Assembly: GCA_004794785.1 (NCBI GenBank)
Contig: SJOL01006415.1
Location: 2,713 to 66,712 of the forward strand
From: Opisthorchis felineus
Lineage: Eukaryota > Platyhelminthes > Trematoda > Opisthorchiida > Opisthorchiidae
Length of the DNA: 64,000 bases
Direction of reading: 5' to 3'
Shown: in pieces, positions 59,370-64,000 of the stretch
Numbering within the stretch: the first letter of the stretch is position 1
Layout: each line of letters begins with the position of its first letter
The notes under the pieces: generated by a model
The model's database searches: none
Told to the model about the DNA's origin: nothing
The model's input: only the letters and a program-made list of their open reading frames with translations
Translations under genes and position numbers: made by a program

Positions 59370-59412
59370 GGAATGTAGACCGAAAATGTGTTACAGCTGA
59401 ATGATTTTTTAT
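59370..59412 (+). mobile_element. SINE-1 3' end only
   Basis: GACCGAAAATGTGTTACAGCTGAATGATT matches the last bases of SINE-1. Confidence 0.55.
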
Positions 59413-60738
59413 TCGTATTTATATTTTTGTGTTACACGTATGTTGTATATCGTATGTATTATATAAATACGGATCTGAACATCCCGGAAAATCCAACTCA
59501 TTAGTGTCAAGCTAACCAGAGCATTGCCAGCAATCAAGCGGCTTTGACAAATAAAGGACACCCGATTTCCAAAATCGAACAAAGGATCTGGTAAGGAATT
59601 CAGCTGAATATTGAGCAAAAATAAAACCTATTCTTTCAGACGGATAAGGGTTCACGTTGCATACCACGCCAGGGGAAACACCCTTACTGAAAAGCAAGTG
59701 ACCAGAAATCTTCAGATCCTGCGTCTTTAGGATGTCATCATTGAAACTGAATACGCGAGGCTTAAACCACCTTTAATCCCAACACCCAGAATGTGGGGGT
59801 CATTGGAACTTCACACACAGACCCATACTAAACATGCCAAATTCCCTGCGTCTGGACTTAGCATGATGGTTAATCGATGTTTTAGATCCCAGTCGGACAA
59901 GTTTAACGCCTCACTGTTTGTAACATAGTTTAGTTAGCGGTCGAAATGTGGAGCAAAGCCCCTATACTTGTAGGCCAATGGATTCTACGGATTGTATCTT
60001 TTTGAAGTGCAGGCATCCCGACAGCACTCAAACTTGCTGTATCAACGATATTACAAGTTTTTCAGATAAGCCAGCTGATACAGATCTGTAGAACTCACTG
60101 TGTTAAATTTATGGGAGACACTTTCACATCAAATCAACTGGTGTGGATTGTACTTAGTTAAAGGGAAGACATCTGTCTGGATTTCATGCGGACCACCTTA
60201 GGTCTTTCATATTATCCTGTACTAAGCTCATAAAAGGTTTTTTAAGTGCCCCCAACCTTGAGGGATTTCTATGAGATAAAAGTTGGTATTATTGTTCAGC
60301 CAACACAGATTCCTTGCAAGAACGCGTATACGACGGATAATTGCCACTTACAAACTGATTGTTAATTACAAAAACTTGGTTTGCACGCCGCTCTCTTCAA
60401 AGGAAGTAGGTCGATTGGATTAATGTGCCAACCGAAATCAACTTAACAGAACTCAGTCTAAAGTAATGGAACCCAGTGTACTAACCAATTAAAAATCTGC
60501 CTAAGTTCAGTCGTTGATATCATAATCTCAAGCAAAAATATCTACTTAGTTTACCACTCAACTGTGTACGGAAGAGGTCTCCTTGAATGGTGATCAGATG
60601 TTTGAAAGCTCGGCGAAAAGAATCAACTGTCACCTGATCAGTATTTAGTTAGTTTACCTCTTCACTCCTTTCAAACGAATGCTTAATCCGTGGAATTATG
60701 CACACCGCTGAAATAGGATATGTATGGCTTTCACTCAC

Positions 60739-60861
60739 CCGTCCAGGTCAATCTGCCAGTATGTTTCCGAACTCAATGGAACAAAGAAGATGTTGCCCAA
60801 GTAACGTCCCTTATTTACTCCTCCGAACATGATTTCTCCACCAATGTCTTGAACATCGCCG
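60739..60861 (-). CDS. Cathepsin D-like aspartic protease, interlobe exon
   Basis: Reads GDVQDIGGEIMFGGVNKGRY, LGNIFFVPLSSETYWQIDLDG; this is the GGE-x-x-FGG and YWQ-x-x-(L/M)DG signature of the family. Acceptor ACTTCCAG at 60869-60862 and donor GTGAGT at 60738-60733. Not visible as a long open frame because it is only 123 bp. Confidence 0.9.
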
Positions 60862-61579
60862 CTGGAAGTAAATTGTAAGCCGTCGTTAATATGTTTTTTT
60901 TTTCAGTCTGATAGGTCAGTGATTACATCAATTAAAAGCCTATTAGAATGGTTAAAGTTTGAGGCGTGAGCCTGAAACCTAAACTCTAGACGATCGCATG
61001 CTGATGCATTCATCCGATCAACCCCCCCCCAGTAAGGGTGAAATGCGCAGTGGATTTTCTTCTCGCAACTGACCACTGCCTTATAACCATCACATGTAAC
61101 AACTACAAACCCTTGACTAACGAAGCATCAGGTTCTGCGTGAGAAGTGTGGAAATCTAGGTCAGTTATCTGCCCATTCCCTAGTAGCCAGATTCCTAACC
61201 AAATCCAACAAAAACTTGTTGAATTCACATACACCATTCGTACAAGTGAGGTCAGCGATCGCTTGATGATGAGGCGCGAGACGTCAACCTTGAATCAGTG
61301 CATCAATCAATCGAGTCCGGCTAAGTGCAAATAAGAAGTTTCTTCTACTTTATAATCTTGGCCTAGACATGGAATTGTGTCCTCTTCAAGAACAGAAGGC
61401 ACGTTTAGGAGTTCACAACATTTCGAATCATCGGCCAGTCCAGCAGATCGAGTCAGTCGACACAACTGCCATACCATGTTACGTAAAGTCTCCCCGTACC
61501 CAGGAAATGCAGGTGCTTATTCCTAATGCCTAGATCAGGTGATTGAATCGCACGGGTCTGCTTTTGGCTAGTATTACCC

Positions 61580-61663
61580 GGTTTAATCGATTGGTTAATA
61601 AACTAACTGGCTAACTAATTAATTGATTAATAATTAATTAATTGATGGATTAATTAATTAGTT
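61580..61663 (+). repeat. TTAA-rich simple repeat
   Basis: Runs of ATTAATTGATTAAT-type units within cathepsin D intron 3. Confidence 0.8.
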
Positions 61664-61738
61664 ACCAACCTCTTGGCGAAAGCCAACATAAATGTGGCAA
61701 TTATTTGTATGATACGTCGATCGTTCAAGAGCACTTAC

Positions 61739-61938
61739 CAGTCCAGCCAAACAGAAAACAATTGTTTGTCAACCAAACCTTGGGAAATCATGTTGTCGAA
61801 TACCGGAATAACATTATCGACCGCTATTGACTGAAATGCCAAGCCAAGGATACCATCAAACTTAGCCTCCACAAATACCAATCCCGGCTCGTTAATGGCC
61901 TCACCAAAAGTTTGGTCTTGAACCCTTGCGGAAGAAAC
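61739..61938 (-). CDS. Cathepsin D-like aspartic protease, middle exon
   Basis: Reads [19 protein letters not shown], then [20 protein letters not shown] and [22 protein letters not shown], the conserved end of the N-terminal lobe. It follows a 48-bp intron that has no stop in this frame. Donor GTAAGTGC at 61738-61731. Confidence 0.92.
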
Positions 61939-61986
61939 CTGCGGGGAAAATTTTAAATGACGGAGAACAGATTCGGAGTCACCTAC

Positions 61987-62229
61987 CGTCACCACATCTG
62001 TGCTCAACACTCCGGACACTGATCCCGTACCATACTGAATTGAAAACGGTTTTCCATCTGTTTTGTAGGTTGAGGATTTCTCACAGTCGTATTTGTGGTG
62101 AGTTCTGCAGGCTTCGTTCGAAGGGCTACATTTTTTGGACGGAACCCACAAATTAGCCGAACCCGTATCAAAGACGACTTTAAATGGTTGCGGAGGGGTA
62201 CCGATTGCAATTTCTCCATAGTATTGGAT
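61987..62229 (-). CDS. Cathepsin D-like aspartic protease, exon with first catalytic Asp
   Basis: 81 codons beginning [19 protein letters not shown], with the catalytic [12 protein letters not shown] motif, the disulphide-loop region [20 protein letters not shown] and the flap [10 protein letters not shown] with its conserved Tyr. Donor GTAGGT at 61986-61981. Confidence 0.93.
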
Positions 62230-62286
62230 CTGAAATTTTTAAAAGTAGTGTCGTTACTCACTTGATTTGAGGCGGGAAAAACTTAC

Positions 62287-62422
62287 GTCCATGTAACCAT
62301 CCAGTTTTTCTGGGAAAGGTTGGTTTGACAGACGTCTTGTCCACTTGATTCTCACTCGGTCCAAGGCAGTTTGAGCATCTTGCACTGTCCGCCTCGTACT
62401 TCGCAACGGTTTGAGCGGAACT
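62287..62422 (-). CDS. Cathepsin D-like aspartic protease, propeptide exon
   Basis: Reads VPLKPLRSTRRTVQDAQTAL, then the R-basic stretch KWTRRLSNQPFPEKLDGYMD, an activation peptide of the pepsin family (basic, pairs with the active-site carboxylates before activation). Acceptor TTTTCTAG lies just upstream; the exon begins with the third base of a codon, so an upstream signal-peptide exon must exist. Donor GTAAGT follows at 62286-62281. Confidence 0.85.
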
Positions 62423-62915
62423 CTAGAAAACAGGCATAGCAGGTGCGTGGTTACCAAACTAACGAATCCATCATTATCAACAAGAACGTGGTAGCAAACT
62501 GTCCGCAGCACCATTTAGGCCCATCGGTGCACACAAAACTCACTAACCCTATTCACTTCCTGTTACATAATGCAGATCTCACGGAATTTGTGGCCAGTTT
62601 TTGACTGCATTCCCCAAGAGCCAGTACGCCCTCAAATTATTCACTTAGAGGGTAGTGAACGCTCATATGTCCCAAATTGACTTCGAATCGAACACATCCC
62701 AGGGTTTATGACCTCCCCTGTGCTTAATCACGGAACCCATTCACTTCTGCAGGATTTTAAATTGCAAGTTCTCTGACGTAGCCACTCGATCCACTATGGT
62801 GAAGAGTACTGTTTGCGTGCGTCGTTTCATGATCGATACATTTTCCAAACGGTACGTCAATAGTCGAACTGTGTGCGGGATAAAATTAAGTCTCCTAAAT
62901 ATCTCACATTGGTTT
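62423..62915. other. Upstream of the cathepsin D propeptide exon
   Basis: The signal-peptide exon must lie upstream on the minus strand. A candidate ATG frame at 62741-62953 lacks a hydrophobic core typical of a signal peptide, so it is not assigned. Confidence 0.4.
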
Positions 62916-62916
62916 T

Positions 62917-63110
62917 CAGCCACTCGTGGCCGAGCGATTAAATGGTCAAGCACTGGCAGGAAGGTTGCGGTTTCGAAACTCTCTGAGTTTTGTGAGATTC
63001 ACATCACTGCTGAAGATTTTCAATAAGAATGAAACGGCGGTTAAGTGCTTCTCAGCTCTTCAGCAGAGTTTGGCTTCATCGATAGGACGGAATCTTGACT
63101 GAAAATGTCC
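62917..63110 (+). repeat. SINE-2 with clear tRNA-Ser-like head
   Basis: TGGCCGAGCGATTAA (A-box-like, 62927-62941) and GCGGTTTCGAAACTC (B-box-like, 62967-62981), followed by TTTTGTGAGATTCAC, GATTTTCAATAAG, GTGCTTCTCAG and GGACGGAATCTTGACTGA. The same order occurs on the minus strand from 2830. Confidence 0.65.
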
Positions 63111-63785
63111 GAATCTCCTCACACCACCCGTCTATAAGTGGCTCAAAGGAAGAACAAAATTTACCCGATGAGTGAAACTCCCATCTGGGAAGTCTTCACT
63201 CAAGAGACCAGTTAACACCAGTGAACACGTGATGCGGTTTCTGTGATTAAAAAATGAGTGGCGCTATATTCTGGACGAAACCTCAGTTGCAAAATGTCTC
63301 ATTGACAAAAGGCACAAACAACAGGAACACCAATAAAAAGAGCTAAATCTACCCCAGAGTTCGAAGGTTTCTCACCGAACCTGTTTTTCTACTTGTTGAA
63401 GTTGAAGTTGGAGTGTATTCTGAAAAACAAGCTTCTTTTTTAGTATTATAGTTTAATAATTCTGATTAGCATGTTGCATCTCCTTGCCTGTCAGAATATC
63501 TGGCAGAAACAAGGGAATGAAACCATTTAAACGAGAGTCGTGAGAGTTTAAGTCAACTTGGAAAGAACTCATGGGTTGGGCCAAGTCAAATGGGGCCATG
63601 TACACCGGTGGGTGGTGGATTTTTAGCTTTGGATTAGTAATGACATTATCTTTGTGGTTGCAGCGGAAATATTTTTCAAGACAATTTACAATCATTGCAG
63701 TGATCCTCCAGGTCAAACCACAACGAAAGTGAAATCCCCTATTGATAGGAATTATGGCAAGTTGGATTTGATGGAAGGCTTAAAC

Positions 63786-64000
63786 GAAAGCCGGCTGAAT
63801 CTCTCGTTTGTGATGTTTCCAGGCAACTGAATGTGCTGCACCAGGCCGCCTCATATTGCAGTTGGTACGATATTTGAGATATCGCGATATATTTTATGGA
63901 CGCAATACATTACTCATAAGGTTGCCGAAAACTCTTCGACATCCCACGAACGGCTTCGTCTTTCTTTGGGCTTATCAGGTAGGCGCACTCCCCGAGTTTC
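63786..64000 (-). repeat. SINE-2, permuted (tandem-like) copy at right edge
   Basis: On the minus strand the ribozyme-like core (63978-63938) comes first, and the block TCTCAAATATCGTACC (63883) follows. At the left edge the same block precedes the core by 209 bp. This is expected at the junction of tandem units of about 300 bp. The copy runs off the window. Confidence 0.6.
63938..63978 (-). ncRNA. Hammerhead-ribozyme-like core, fourth copy
   Basis: Minus strand: CTGATAAG (63978-63971), CGAAGC (GAAGC at 63957-63953) and GTC (63940-63938). Again 41 nt. One substitution each in the CUGAUGA and GAAA boxes. Confidence 0.42.

Larger units (their letters stand above)
55197..62422 (-). other. Cathepsin D gene locus (six coding exons seen, first exon missing)
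   Basis: The exons join to 1099 nt, in phase at every junction and with GT-AG introns of 57, 48, 877, 2420 and 2725 bp (5' to 3'). The product is about 366 residues: propeptide plus a complete bilobed pepsin-family domain with two DTG triads. Cathepsin D enzymes are acidic endopeptidases; in blood-feeding flukes and schistosomes they act in gut digestion, including of haemoglobin. No C-terminal extension is present, unlike the schistosome enzyme. Confidence 0.9.

Noticed and set aside
63453..63716. Signal-peptide exon of cathepsin D
   Set aside because: The frame lacks an N-terminal hydrophobic core and has no suitable donor in phase 2.
1..64000. CRISPR arrays, bacterial operons, rRNA genes
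   Set aside because: No regularly spaced repeats, no Shine-Dalgarno-led gene strings and no rRNA sequence seen; intron-containing genes show a eukaryotic nuclear genome.

Overview
The window looks like nuclear DNA of a flatworm, most likely a digenean trematode (genus not determinable by eye). Reasons: genes split by GT-AG introns and scattered among decayed retroelements; a small heat-shock protein with two alpha-crystallin domains (a flatworm architecture); a CsRn1-like Ty3/gypsy element; a Penelope-like element; RTE-like endonuclease/reverse-transcriptase elements; tRNA-derived SINEs; and a tRNA-headed repeat that appears to carry a hammerhead-ribozyme-like core, resembling the schistosome Sm-alpha type. 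There is no bacterial-style operon structure.

Three host genes can be supported. (1) A SIAH-type RING E3 ubiquitin ligase on the + strand, five coding exons at 15535-16006, 33510-33642, 38909-39015, 44369-44558 and 45887-46076. They join in phase to 363 codons plus stop. (2) A small heat-shock protein on the - strand (14422-15123), head-to-head with SIAH across about 411 bp that probably holds both promoters. (3) A cathepsin D-like aspartic protease on the - strand, exons at 62287-62422, 61987-62229, 61739-61938, 60739-60861, 58078-58318 and 55197-55352, with both catalytic DTG motifs. Its signal-peptide exon was not found and may lie beyond 64000.

Layout: 1-6030 intergenic with copies of the ribozyme-like repeat; 6031-8051 a Penelope-like element with inverted terminal arms; 8052-14160 gene-poor; 14256-15534 the sHSP and shared promoter; 15535-46263 the SIAH locus. 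Its 17.5-kb first intron holds a nest of non-LTR elements of two families (called A and B here), SINE insertions with clear target-site duplications, and a broken gypsy element. 46264-55196 is gene-poor with a chimeric B/A element and several SINEs; 55197-62422 is cathepsin D; 62423-64000 holds further ribozyme-like repeat copies.

Family A ends in a short hairpin plus a (GAT)n tail. Family B has a long leader, an APE-type endonuclease in one copy and none in two others that share the same junction. The host genes have no evident functional link. The retroelements do interact: SINEs sit inside LINEs, one of them in a catalytic YADD motif. All exon calls rest on reading frame, splice dinucleotides and family similarity from memory; no search or alignment was run.
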